Positions 9,901-17,828 of a DNA stretch of 64,000 bases are shown piece by piece. The notes beneath the pieces are model-generated. The model was not told the origin of the DNA. It saw nothing but the letters and a program-made list of their open reading frames with translations, and did no database searches. Both the position numbers and the translations under genes were made by a program. The DNA is from Ancylomarina sp963977525. GTDB taxonomy: Bacteria; Bacteroidota; Bacteroidia; Bacteroidales; Marinifilaceae. The first letter of the stretch is position 1. Each line of letters begins with the position of its first letter. The stretch is from the NCBI GenBank assembly GCA_963977525.1, contig CAXBPC010000015.1, forward strand, positions 33,352-97,351, given 5' to 3'.

Positions 9901-10086
9901 AAAATTCTATTATTTGTAAGGGAAGCTAATGAGGATCAATATAAAAACACAATGGGTTTTGTCTTTTTAGGCGAAGGTCAAATTATGGATCACGAAGGTG
10001 CAAAACCAATGAATATTAAATGGGAGTTGAAAGAACCAATGCCTCCATACATTTGGAAAGAATCTGCAAAAATGGCAATTGGTTAA
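6946..10086 (+). CDS. PLD-nuclease/DEAD-DEAH helicase, DUF3427-like
   Basis: This 1046-residue protein combines several domains. An N-terminal region (1-140) is of unknown role. A phospholipase-D-like nuclease module (about 150-285) has RLHAKAYL (H223, K225) and GSSNIS. A superfamily-II helicase core follows, with Walker A ATGTGKT at 348-354, Walker B DEVH at 442-445, motif III LGLTATPERMDG near 466-476 and motif VI QQLGRGLR. The long C-terminal part resembles the DUF3427 region of such proteins. Family members are thought to process nucleic acids and are often found among accessory or defence genes. A defence role here is inference. It has no methylase or other known defence partner nearby, only a small downstream gene. 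A 17-bp direct repeat flanks it. Confidence 0.88.
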   Translation: MIKDGLYEALINQLLKSRLDDLEKDQYHINEVKIDKAEASKILTNYTVNIIHQGLSQVSGDNSIERQIDVCNNIILLLRDQLNDEDFEDDLIDTEGRILSAVFTKLDARFSDIKKHLKEITPQSGLSQSELFTGSNAGISMESEIKKEILSSDRIHFLVSFIKWTGIRIFEKELREFTNRGGQLRIITTSYMGATDAKAVEFLASLPNTKIKVSYNTSNERLHAKAYLFLRDTGFHTGYIGSSNISRSALTNGLEWNIKLTTKEVGHIIEKFRRTFDTYWQNREFEYYDPNKDLTKLKKALKAEHHSGKNPFTTFFDINPYNFQKEILEKLDAERKVHNRFKNLVVAATGTGKTIISAFDFKKYKQQNPTAKLLFIAHRREILEQAQSTFQAVLRDSNFGELWGNGHEPEKYDCVFASVKTLKNRLDTLSLSESFYDFIIVDEVHHIKASSYRPVLDKFKPEILLGLTATPERMDGADILSDFCNVIAAEIRLPQALNKGLLCPFQYFGVTDNVDLSRLTWQNGRYMPSELTKIYTKNDDRVRHILHNIEKHIAEPHEVRALCFCVTTDHAEYMAKKFTLANYKADHLTSANNSGRDQIKDKFLNKEINYLFVVDIFNEGVDIPEIDTVLFLRPTESLTVFLQQLGRGLRLSDNKDCLTVLDFVGNSRPEYDFEGKFRALIGKTNTSTQSEIENEFPHLPLGCSIILEQKAKDFILDNIKHAINLNKNQLIQRIRDFKHNTNLELTIKNFTEFYHIQIHQIYKKRSWKRLCVNAGVIEDFESQNELEISRAIQLKWLSCRSASYFTFILKCIKNKFELNFEQLPDTEKCMCLMLHYDVWQDAGGFTDISESIKTIGRNKVLVDEMKELIELLLDRIDFIEQEIDLGYPMPLQVHGRYIRDQILSAFGFYSFEKKPSSREGVQNLKGKNTELLFITLNKSEKDYSPTTLYNDFALSESIFHWQSQNSARPDKGKGESYIKHRELDKKILLFVREANEDQYKNTMGFVFLGEGQIMDHEGAKPMNIKWELKEPMPPYIWKESAKMAIG

Positions 10087-10090
10087 TGTG

Positions 10091-10107
10091 ACTCATAGTC
10101 CGTTGAC
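10091..10107 (+). repeat. 17-bp direct repeat, right copy
   Basis: This copy, actcatagtccgttgac, pairs with 6822-6838 (one mismatch). It lies just after the helicase stop codon and before the small gene at 10146. Confidence 0.75.
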
Positions 10108-10145
10108 TAGTTGTTTTTAAGATTGTAATTTGGCATCAAAAAAAC

Positions 10146-10451
10146 ATGCCTAATATTAAATTTGAATATCTTTTTAGAGATGAGAGCAATTATAAAAAAT
10201 ATGGTGAAGTTGTCTTAAGTAATGAGGGACATCTATCTTTAGAAACAATCAAAAGAAATATATCTAAGAATCTCATAGAAGGCATTTGGTTTCATCCAGA
10301 CAAATGGGGAGTACCAAAGTTTAGTTTTCATAGGATTCCTATATTCGGTTTGAATGAATATTTATGGTATGAATTCACAGATGTGTCTGAAACAAAAAAA
10401 GAAATAACACTTACTGAAGGAATTGAAGAATTTACTTTCAACACAAAATAA
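10146..10451 (+). CDS. Small unrecognised protein next to the helicase
   Basis: The 101-residue product has no signal peptide or transmembrane segment. It is rich in aromatic residues (FHPDKWGVPKFSFHRIPIF, LWYEF). It begins 59 bases after the helicase stop, runs the same way and is followed by a strong terminator, so the two may be co-transcribed. The right copy of the 17-bp repeat falls between them, which leaves open whether they form one unit. The family is not recognised. An accessory or immunity-type partner is only a guess from position. Confidence 0.6.
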   Translation: MPNIKFEYLFRDESNYKKYGEVVLSNEGHLSLETIKRNISKNLIEGIWFHPDKWGVPKFSFHRIPIFGLNEYLWYEFTDVSETKKEITLTEGIEEFTFNTK

Positions 10452-10456
10452 AAAAA

Positions 10457-10493
10457 CAAACCCCTCCCCAAGTTAATCTTGAGGAGGGGTTTA
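10457..10493 (+). terminator. Hairpin terminator
   Basis: The 5' arm aaacccctccccaag and its near-perfect complement lie about 10458-10492, with a short ttaat loop and T-rich tail. It ends the helicase/small-gene transcript. Confidence 0.85.
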
Positions 10494-10566
10494 TATTTAT
10501 AGCCAATGTTCGTATATTCTAAAGTCTACTTAGTCAACTTTCTTTTTTTAAATTGAACAATAAGAG

Positions 10567-11342
10567 CTAATTTATAGACTCAAAAGAGTCTTTAAAATGA
10601 AACCTATACTTACAAAAATTTTAATCTTAGTACTACTAAGCAGCTATAACAGCTATGCTCAGGTATTAACTAATGCTGATTCACTAAACTCAAAGTCAGG
10701 CATAGATTTCAAAAAAAAGGCCATCGTCCCCTTATCGCTAATTAGCCTAGGAGTACTTCTAAATGGGAGTAAATTGGAAAGGCAATTCAATACATATGTG
10801 CAAAAAGAGTTTGGTTTCGAACATACAAGCACAGTAGATGATTACGTGCGCTATGCCCCTATTGTGATCATGTATAGTGCGGATATTTTAGGGGCTAAAG
10901 CCAAAAACCATTGGTTTGATCAAACCAAATACCTGTTTATTTCAAATTTAGTTTCTAGATACACAACTCGCGGACTCAAACGGTTAACAGCGAAAACACG
11001 ACCTGACGGTTCATCAAGGTCCTTTCCTTCGGGGCATACGACTTCAGCATTTTCTAATGCCTCGGTTCTTTACAATGAATTTTACGAAAGCTCTCCCCTT
11101 TTAGCCTACTCTGGGTATGCATTCGCCACATCTACAGCCATATTCAGAATGTCTAATAATAGGCATTGGTTGTCGGATGTTTTGGTTGGGGCTGGCATTG
11201 GCATACTAGTAACAGAGCTTGTTTATTATTTTGAACCACTCAAGAATTTCAATCCCTTCATAGAATATAAAAACATCACTCTAGTGCCTCAAATTGATAA
11301 AGAAAACTATGGCTTTTACTTCTCCTATCATTTTTAAACCCG
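10567..11342 (+). repeat. 776-bp duplicated PAP2 segment, copy 1
   Basis: This block matches 14291-15066 at a constant offset of 3724 bases with no difference found by eye. It includes the whole coding region, 30 bases upstream and 5 bases after the stop. Identity ends sharply at 11343/15067. Upstream of 10567/14291 similarity drops to a diverged but recognisable level. Confidence 0.9.
10597..11337 (+). CDS. PAP2-family membrane phosphatase, copy 1
   Basis: The 246-residue product has a signal peptide (MKPILTKILILVLLSSYNSYA) and the three type-2 phosphatidic-acid-phosphatase motifs. These are K-x6-RP (KRLTAKTRP, about residues 128-136), PSGHTTSA (about 144-151) and R-x5-H-x3-D (RMSNNRHWLSD). 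These enzymes remove phosphate from lipid phosphates such as undecaprenyl pyrophosphate or phosphatidate at the membrane. The true substrate is unknown. An identical protein is encoded at 14321-15061. The leader contains a short dyad (gactcaaaagagtc) 12 bases before the ATG, shared by both copies, that could influence translation. Confidence 0.9.
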   Translation: MKPILTKILILVLLSSYNSYAQVLTNADSLNSKSGIDFKKKAIVPLSLISLGVLLNGSKLERQFNTYVQKEFGFEHTSTVDDYVRYAPIVIMYSADILGAKAKNHWFDQTKYLFISNLVSRYTTRGLKRLTAKTRPDGSSRSFPSGHTTSAFSNASVLYNEFYESSPLLAYSGYAFATSTAIFRMSNNRHWLSDVLVGAGIGILVTELVYYFEPLKNFNPFIEYKNITLVPQIDKENYGFYFSYHF

Positions 11343-11375
11343 GATATAGCTTTCTTTAAGAATTCTCTTTGACGT

Positions 11376-11942
11376 TTAGAATGTCCATTTCAATGCTAAC
11401 ATTGTCCCATTACTGTTTGATGAAAAACTCATTTGTACATTAGATTTTTTATGGGGTTTCGTAAACAGATACACACTTCCAATTCCTACTGCAGCTCCTC
11501 CAAGCACATCCAAAATATCATGATAACCATCTGGCCCTTCCATTCTACTTACACCAACTATAGAAGCTAAAATATAAGCGTATTTTCCATATTTCCAACC
11601 ATACCTTCTTTGAATAAAAGCTGCACCAGTAAATGCTGATGATGTATGACCTGATGGAAAAGCATCATATTTATTTCTTCCTTCAGGTCTTTCTTTTTTC
11701 ACAAAATGTTTAAGTGAGTAAGTAATCGCCATTGTAGTTCCATATGAATATGCAAGCTGCTTTGTTCCTTCATAATCTTTTTCAATCAAAGAATAAGTTA
11801 ATCCACTTAATGGTAGTGCCAATTGCAAAACGTCTCCACTACCCTCCAAAATATATTCCCATGTTTCATGTCCACCATCGGTATCTTGAGCTTTTAGAAC
11901 AAACGAATTTATTAGAATTAAAAAGAAAACAAGCTTTTTCAT
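11376..11942 (-). CDS. PAP2-family membrane phosphatase, short paralogue
   Basis: The 188-residue product has a signal peptide (MKKLVFFLILINSFVLKA) and PAP2 motifs KHFVKKERP, PSGHTSSAF and SR...YHDILD. The spacing between Arg and His in the third motif is two residues longer than in the classical form. It differs clearly from the two identical PAP2 copies on either side, and it faces copy 1 convergently. It probably dephosphorylates a membrane lipid phosphate. The substrate cannot be assigned. Confidence 0.85.
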   Translation of the reverse strand: MKKLVFFLILINSFVLKAQDTDGGHETWEYILEGSGDVLQLALPLSGLTYSLIEKDYEGTKQLAYSYGTTMAITYSLKHFVKKERPEGRNKYDAFPSGHTSSAFTGAAFIQRRYGWKYGKYAYILASIVGVSRMEGPDGYHDILDVLGGAAVGIGSVYLFTKPHKKSNVQMSFSSNSNGTMLALKWTF

Positions 11943-12091
11943 ATGCTACACATTTTTATAACACAAACATAGTCAGGATGATATTTAACTATCCTAAGAT
12001 AGTAAATTCCATTTTCAAACCTCATGATTTTCTTAAAGTGGAAATTCATTAATCAGTAAGGATTCTTGTTTATAAACATTGCACTAAAAAC

Positions 12092-12123
12092 AAAACCTCC
12101 CAAACTAAGGTTTGGGAGGTTTC
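12092..12123 (-). terminator. Hairpin terminator
   Basis: The dyad aaacctcccaaac / gtttgggaggttt with a short loop lies directly downstream of the CorA gene on the minus strand. Confidence 0.85.
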
Positions 12124-12144
12124 TCTATGCGTTCGTTAAAATTG

Positions 12145-13200
12145 TCAAAACCATTTCTTTCTCTTGAAATAAACCAGCATTGCAATTAGCACTGATAAAA
12201 TTATTAGCCAAAAGACATAATACCCCCACTTCCACCCTAATTCAGGCATGTTTGAGAAATTCATACCATAGATACCTGCAATAAAAGTTAAGGGAATAAA
12301 AATTGTTGCAACAACGGTTAAGGTTTTCATTACTTGATTCATTCTGTGCCCTTGCACCGAAAAAAACAAATTAGTATTACTCTCTAATCTAAGCTCAATC
12401 TGTTCACAATCATCAATAAGAGACAGACAGAGATCTCTGAGTTCATAGAAGTATTTGATATGCTTCTCATGAATGAAACCGAACTTTTCGCGTTCAAGCT
12501 TTGTAACAAATTCCTTTATGGGAATAATTGTTTTTTTTATCTTATGAATCTGTCGCTTATAAAGTTCTATTGTTTTCAATGTTAAAGGAGATGGATCCGT
12601 TTCCATATCAATCAAGCCCAAATTTTCAATCTTCTCTGCTATATCGTTTACCGTTTTAAAATAATTATCCAAAATTGATTCAAGCAATAAAAACAACAGA
12701 TAATCAGAACCACGCTCGCGTATAATACCTACTTTATTTCTTAGTCGTTCTCTAATATGGTCGAAGTAATCAGCTTTCTTTTCCTGAAAAGAAACCAAAA
12801 AGTTACGCCCTAATATGAAACTCAACTGTTCTTGTTCCAATTGAGAATTGCCTGAAGGAATCATTGATTTTAAAGTAAAAAACCAATTATTTTCATATTC
12901 CTGGAATTTAGGTCTTTGGTTTACATCAAGTATATCCTGAACTGCCAAGTCGTGAACATCTAACTTATCACAGATATTCCTAATCTTTTCAATATCGTGT
13001 AAGCCATGAATATTAAGCCAATATTGAGAATCATCCTGCTCAAAACCCTCAAATTTCTCTTGAGAATAGTCTGAATCTTCAATGCAAGCATCTTGATTAT
13101 ACTTGAACATCTGAACACTAAGAGTTTCAGCATATTTAACCCCTGTAAATATAGGCACAGAGGGGTTCAGCTTTTTTCTATTTAGAATTTTCCGCACCAT
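12145..13200 (-). CDS. corA: CorA-type magnesium/cobalt transporter
   Basis: This 351-residue protein has the CorA architecture. It comprises a large soluble N-terminal domain, a long helix, and two C-terminal transmembrane helices with the signature GMN loop (IYGMNFSNMPELGW) between them. A basic C-terminal tail (KRKKWF) follows. CorA forms a pentameric inner-membrane Mg2+ channel. The ATG at 13200 lies inside the end of the upstream MscS gene (23-base overlap in a different frame), which indicates translational coupling and a common transcript. The gene ends just before a terminator. Confidence 0.92.
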   Translation of the reverse strand: MVRKILNRKKLNPSVPIFTGVKYAETLSVQMFKYNQDACIEDSDYSQEKFEGFEQDDSQYWLNIHGLHDIEKIRNICDKLDVHDLAVQDILDVNQRPKFQEYENNWFFTLKSMIPSGNSQLEQEQLSFILGRNFLVSFQEKKADYFDHIRERLRNKVGIIRERGSDYLLFLLLESILDNYFKTVNDIAEKIENLGLIDMETDPSPLTLKTIELYKRQIHKIKKTIIPIKEFVTKLEREKFGFIHEKHIKYFYELRDLCLSLIDDCEQIELRLESNTNLFFSVQGHRMNQVMKTLTVVATIFIPLTFIAGIYGMNFSNMPELGWKWGYYVFWLIILSVLIAMLVYFKRKKWF

Positions 13201-14041
13201 CGTTTAAATCTTTTTTATAAACAATTGTTCTATAAGGGAATGGTATTTCAATGCCTTCCCTATCAAATCTTTCTTTCACCGATTTTAAAAGATCACATTT
13301 AAGAATAAAGGCATTATCATTACCTGCAGTCCAAACATAGGCTTTCAAATCTACAGAAAAGTCTGAGAGAGCAAGAACACGAACAATAACACAGGGATCA
13401 TTGCTATCAACTGCCTCATTTTTTCTATTATCAATTAACAAGGGATGCTTTTCTGCTTCGTCACGTATGATATCGATAGCTTTGTCGATATTAGAATCAT
13501 AACTAATTGAGAACTCGAGATGCTTTCTTATTTTCTCATCCTGAATATTACTATTGATAATAGTTTCTTCACTAATAATACTATTGGGAATAATTATTCT
13601 TCTATTCTCATAATCTTTAATTAGGGTATGCCTCAAAGTTATCTCCTCTACAACACCTTTTTGTCCATCTTTAAACTCTATAATATCAGATATTTTGAAA
13701 GGTTTAAAAATTAGAATAAACACCCCACTAATTATATTTGAAAAGGCCTTTTGTGATGCAAAACCAATTACGACAGTTAGTATACCTGCACCAGCAAAAA
13801 GTGCCGTTCCTAGAGACTTTAAATAAGGTATTTTGAAAAAGATAAAAATGATGGCCGCTGTATAAATAATGAAGCCTACTGAATTTTTAATGAATGAAAA
13901 ATTAGTAGGATCTGTTTTCAACTTCTTCGCATATTTGGTAATAAATATGCTTAATATTTTCCTTAAAACCATTGTTAAGATGATGGCAATAGTTAATGTA
14001 ATTACCACTAATAAAACATAATTGAACGTTTCTTTATTCAT
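13178..14041 (-). CDS. mscS: MscS-family mechanosensitive channel
   Basis: The 287-residue product has three N-terminal transmembrane helices and the conserved pore helix and MscS beta domain (AGAGILTVVIGFASQKAFSN, then IISGVFILIFKPFKISD). The usual alpha/beta C-terminal domain follows. The length matches small-conductance channels that release solutes under hypo-osmotic shock. It is the first gene of a two-gene unit with the CorA gene, with which it overlaps by 23 bases. Confidence 0.92.
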   Translation of the reverse strand: MNKETFNYVLLVVITLTIAIILTMVLRKILSIFITKYAKKLKTDPTNFSFIKNSVGFIIYTAAIIFIFFKIPYLKSLGTALFAGAGILTVVIGFASQKAFSNIISGVFILIFKPFKISDIIEFKDGQKGVVEEITLRHTLIKDYENRRIIIPNSIISEETIINSNIQDEKIRKHLEFSISYDSNIDKAIDIIRDEAEKHPLLIDNRKNEAVDSNDPCVIVRVLALSDFSVDLKAYVWTAGNDNAFILKCDLLKSVKERFDREGIEIPFPYRTIVYKKDLNDGAENSK

Positions 14042-14290
14042 TATTCTAATCGTTAAAAAAATAACCTATACAAATACTTTAAGTAAAGCTATCAATTTTC
14101 AATTAAGATTCATAAAATGACTAAGAATTATAGCGTACTATGAGCCTTTTTCATAACTCAAAGCATGAGCTTAACTCACAAATTGTTTCTAATCGAGACA
14201 GCCTTAAAACTCTAGAGTTTTACTCGCTTAATGTTCGCATACGCTAAAGTTCGTTAGTCAATTTTCTATTTTAAAATCGAATAATAAGAA

Positions 14291-15066
14291 CTAATTTATA
14301 GACTCAAAAGAGTCTTTAAAATGAAACCTATACTTACAAAAATTTTAATCTTAGTACTACTAAGCAGCTATAACAGCTATGCTCAGGTATTAACTAATGC
14401 TGATTCACTAAACTCAAAGTCAGGCATAGATTTCAAAAAAAAGGCCATCGTCCCCTTATCGCTAATTAGCCTAGGAGTACTTCTAAATGGGAGTAAATTG
14501 GAAAGGCAATTCAATACATATGTGCAAAAAGAGTTTGGTTTCGAACATACAAGCACAGTAGATGATTACGTGCGCTATGCCCCTATTGTGATCATGTATA
14601 GTGCGGATATTTTAGGGGCTAAAGCCAAAAACCATTGGTTTGATCAAACCAAATACCTGTTTATTTCAAATTTAGTTTCTAGATACACAACTCGCGGACT
14701 CAAACGGTTAACAGCGAAAACACGACCTGACGGTTCATCAAGGTCCTTTCCTTCGGGGCATACGACTTCAGCATTTTCTAATGCCTCGGTTCTTTACAAT
14801 GAATTTTACGAAAGCTCTCCCCTTTTAGCCTACTCTGGGTATGCATTCGCCACATCTACAGCCATATTCAGAATGTCTAATAATAGGCATTGGTTGTCGG
14901 ATGTTTTGGTTGGGGCTGGCATTGGCATACTAGTAACAGAGCTTGTTTATTATTTTGAACCACTCAAGAATTTCAATCCCTTCATAGAATATAAAAACAT
15001 CACTCTAGTGCCTCAAATTGATAAAGAAAACTATGGCTTTTACTTCTCCTATCATTTTTAAACCCG
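14291..15066 (+). repeat. 776-bp duplicated PAP2 segment, copy 2
   Basis: This is the direct-repeat partner of 10567-11342. The intervening 2.9 kb holds a short PAP2 paralogue, the CorA gene and the MscS gene, all on the opposite strand. Confidence 0.9.
14321..15061 (+). CDS. PAP2-family membrane phosphatase, copy 2
   Basis: The protein is residue-for-residue identical to the product of 10597-11337, with the same signal peptide, K-x6-RP, PSGHTTSA and R-x5-H-x3-D motifs. Downstream it meets the alpha/beta hydrolase gene convergently. Because flanks have diverged while the gene has not, recent gene conversion between the copies is more likely than a single fresh tandem duplication. The lipid-phosphate substrate is unknown. 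Confidence 0.9.
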   Translation: MKPILTKILILVLLSSYNSYAQVLTNADSLNSKSGIDFKKKAIVPLSLISLGVLLNGSKLERQFNTYVQKEFGFEHTSTVDDYVRYAPIVIMYSADILGAKAKNHWFDQTKYLFISNLVSRYTTRGLKRLTAKTRPDGSSRSFPSGHTTSAFSNASVLYNEFYESSPLLAYSGYAFATSTAIFRMSNNRHWLSDVLVGAGIGILVTELVYYFEPLKNFNPFIEYKNITLVPQIDKENYGFYFSYHF

Positions 15067-15124
15067 CAAATGCCTCTATTAAATATTCATGGCTTTTAGG
15101 GAAGTCACAATATCACTTTTTGGA

Positions 15125-16135
15125 TCAGTTCATCTGAGTTCTTAACTTGTCTTTTGCCTTCTTCATCATCAGCTGCAGCTTGCTCCATGCTCTTTGTCTT
15201 AGGCTAGGAATTGGCTCAAGTATAAAGTCAGCCAATATACTCGCAAACTCGGGAGCTTGAAGGTAACCGAAAGATTTGTGGGGATTTTTCACTCCATTCA
15301 TCTGGTAGGTGTTGTTCACCAAAATATCGATGGGTTGAATCCCTGTTTCGTTGCATAGAAAATCGTCGGCCAGCTTGTGATGCAAGGCAACATTATCAGT
15401 AATATCAGCCAGATTGTACCAGTGCCCTCTAATGCCTGGGGGGCTAGTTAAAACAGCTTGTCCATTTAAGCGGATCTTTTGCTCGGCTGCAATTTTACCT
15501 ATCACAATAGGCAATCCCAGTGGGGAACCCATTGTTATTAGGCTGTGAATAGGAATCTCGGGTATCATGAAGTTTAAAACATCGTAGCTAACAATGCTGC
15601 CCATAGAATGAGCCAGTATCAGAATCTGATGGTTCTTATATTTCGTAATCACCTGCACCAACCTCTCCCTAATTTGATCGCGAACATGGGCAGGCATCAC
15701 GACTTCGTCCTGTATATCGTTCTTATAATAAGCATCCAAATCAGGGAAATGCTTTTTAAGAATATTATCGGTAATAAAACTGTAGTTGAGTGTTTTATCA
15801 TGGTTAAGAAAAATATCACTCAGCTTCTCGCTGATAAAACCGTTAACTTTCTGGCGAATACTGTGTTCTTCAATCACCTCATGTTGCGGTGCTATTTGAA
15901 AAGGCTCCCTCAAATAGTAGGGGCTATCCTCATCCTCGGTCCATAAATCTAATGGCTGATCGTAAAGAATATCGGCCCAATATACCATTTCGAACTTGGG
16001 TAGGGTCTTAGGACAATTAGCCTGAGCCATGCCTTCAATCATGGCTTCTTTCCACCACTTTTCCAGAAGCGATTTTGGAGCTTTATTGCCCAAGCCATGA
16101 ATCCCAATTATAAGCTGCTGCGTCTGTTTTTTCAT
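15125..16135 (-). CDS. Alpha/beta-hydrolase (lipase-like)
   Basis: The 336-residue protein begins with an oxyanion-loop motif IIGIHGLGNKAP and carries a nucleophile elbow AHSMGS with the serine at residue 177. A later ITMGSPLGLP strand and a candidate catalytic histidine in the C-terminal third complete a lipase/PGAP1-like hydrolase plan. There is no signal peptide, so it should be cytoplasmic. The C-terminus is basic and helical. The substrate is probably an ester or lipid but cannot be specified. It stands alone. Confidence 0.8.
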   Translation of the reverse strand: MKKQTQQLIIGIHGLGNKAPKSLLEKWWKEAMIEGMAQANCPKTLPKFEMVYWADILYDQPLDLWTEDEDSPYYLREPFQIAPQHEVIEEHSIRQKVNGFISEKLSDIFLNHDKTLNYSFITDNILKKHFPDLDAYYKNDIQDEVVMPAHVRDQIRERLVQVITKYKNHQILILAHSMGSIVSYDVLNFMIPEIPIHSLITMGSPLGLPIVIGKIAAEQKIRLNGQAVLTSPPGIRGHWYNLADITDNVALHHKLADDFLCNETGIQPIDILVNNTYQMNGVKNPHKSFGYLQAPEFASILADFILEPIPSLRQRAWSKLQLMMKKAKDKLRTQMN

Positions 16136-16263
16136 TGCTTTTTATAGAGTCCGACAAAGCTATGATAAATTAGCCATTCGCCTAGTATGACATCTGCATA
16201 AAGTCAATGACGCAAAAAAACTTCCAAGCTATATTTTGGGAGCTTATTTTCCACCGCCCCGCT

Positions 16264-16380
16264 CACATAATGTTCTCAAAATGTTTCGTCACCAACACGG
16301 CTTGGCGCCATTTCCAATTAAAGGCAGTCTGTCAAAATAAGCTTGACTAATAAATGACATGGATGTAACTTCTATAATCT
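16264..16380 (+). repeat. Diverged intergenic repeat, copy 1
   Basis: About 100 bases upstream of the metalloprotease gene resemble 17415-17522 upstream of the next lipoprotein gene. Shared pieces in order are ttcgtcac, gcttg, tttccaatt, ggc, ctgtcaaa, cttgact and atgtaactt. This could be a shared promoter or operator region, or the tail of a decayed duplication. Confidence 0.5.
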
Positions 16381-16433
16381 TTTAAAACATGTAGGTAAAT
16401 AAGCACTCATTTCTAACTAAAAAAACCACACAA

Positions 16434-17357
16434 ATGAAATCAAAGATTGCCTTATTGCTATGCGTATTTGTTTTTACGCTTATATCTTGTGAGACCGACA
16501 AATCTGACAAACTTACTCCTATCGAGGTTGATCCTATATTTATGGATCTCACGCCTTACTACGCTCAATCTAATCTGAAATCGACCAAGGGTGAAGGTGT
16601 TCCTGAGAATCTCCGTGTACTAAAGGCTGAGTATTTCACTACTGGCGAATCGGGCAAAATTGGTCGTACGGTTTTCTTCTCTAACACGGGTAACAAAAAG
16701 CTAAGTGCTGATTTTGTTCCAAATATTGATTATTCGCTTGATGGTACCACTGATGTCTCCTATTATATCGATGAGAACAGACCTAGTGCTGATCTTTCTT
16801 TAGGCGAAAGCACAGCTGCTATTCAAAGGGCCATGGCAACTTGGGACGGTTTAACTTGTTCTAACCTGAATATGTATCAAGCGCCATTCACAGGTGCTCC
16901 TGCAGGCTTTATTGCAGCTTTATTAGGCTATGGCGGTAGCTTCAATTATTTTGGAGATGTGACGCATTGCGGATGGTTACCTACTGATTTTTTCGATATC
17001 CTCGATGAAAATGGCGGTGACTTTATTTTAGGTGTAACCTTCACAATTGTATTTACAGATAGTGATTTCGACAATAATAAAAAAGACGATGTAGCATGGC
17101 GCGAAATTTATTACAACGATGGCTTTAGCTGGTTCATTGGCGACCATTACGATGTTGAAACCATTGCCCTACACGAAGCTGGTCATGGGTTGAGTCAAGC
17201 TCACTTTGGTAAAGCCTTTTTAGATGCCGGTACTGGTAAAGTGCATTTCAGTCCGCGCTCGGTTATGAATGCCGCCTACTCGGGCATACAAACCAGCATT
17301 GAGAAAACTGATAAGGCTGGACATTGTAGCATTTGGAGTAATTGGCCTCATAAATAA
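16434..17357 (+). CDS. Lipoprotein zinc metalloprotease (matrixin-like)
   Basis: The 307-residue product has a lipoprotein signal (MKSKIALLLCVFVFTLISC, lipidated Cys19). The zinc site HEAGHGLSQAHFG starts at residue 247: HExxH followed by a third histidine. Downstream a SVMNAAY segment could be the Met-turn of a metzincin. Little is known of such Bacteroidota surface proteases. A role in degrading extracellular protein is inference. It precedes another lipoprotein gene, but 470 bases and no obvious shared transcript separate them. Confidence 0.8.
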   Translation: MKSKIALLLCVFVFTLISCETDKSDKLTPIEVDPIFMDLTPYYAQSNLKSTKGEGVPENLRVLKAEYFTTGESGKIGRTVFFSNTGNKKLSADFVPNIDYSLDGTTDVSYYIDENRPSADLSLGESTAAIQRAMATWDGLTCSNLNMYQAPFTGAPAGFIAALLGYGGSFNYFGDVTHCGWLPTDFFDILDENGGDFILGVTFTIVFTDSDFDNNKKDDVAWREIYYNDGFSWFIGDHYDVETIALHEAGHGLSQAHFGKAFLDAGTGKVHFSPRSVMNAAYSGIQTSIEKTDKAGHCSIWSNWPHK

Positions 17358-17828
17358 CGCATCATCATATTCCAAAAATCCTCTCAAGTCAATTCGGAGG
17401 ATTTTTCTATATCTGTCACTCCCACAAAAAAATTCGTCACAAGCTCTGCTTGAATAAGTTTCCAATTCGAGGCTGCCTGTCAAACATATCTTGACTTCCT
17501 AAATACGATTATGTAACTTATGCTCTCTATACAATCACTCAAATAAATTAAACTACATATATATCAATAATGATGGTCTGCTTTAGTAATTGGGGAATTG
17601 TTAAAAACAGGCCTTATTATTTTAAAAGTAAAAAATCTCCTAAGCGAAAGCTAAGGAGGAGGTTTCTAACCCCACCAAATCCAAAGTAAAAAAACCGGCA
17701 CTTTCAATTCTTAGACATTCAAAATTTATGCTAAGAATAGACTCATCTACTGAAGTAGATTATACTTATCGAATACGATAACTAGATACTGAACTGTAAA
17801 TCCATTTTTAACCAAACAAATTACAATC
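17358..17828. other. Intergenic region with diverged repeat
   Basis: A weak hairpin with C/G-rich arms follows the protease gene (about 17375-17405). Positions 17415-17522 are the second copy of the diverged upstream repeat described at 16264. A GAAA-loop hairpin lies at 17637-17668. No gene is supported. Short open frames overlapping the protease end are shadows. Confidence 0.5.
17637..17668 (+). terminator. Probable GAAA-loop hairpin terminator
   Basis: The arms ctcctaagc and gctaaggag with a GAAA tetraloop (one mismatch) lie around 17637-17664 and are followed by ggttt. No gene stop lies close upstream, so it may end a short or untranslated transcript. Confidence 0.5.
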
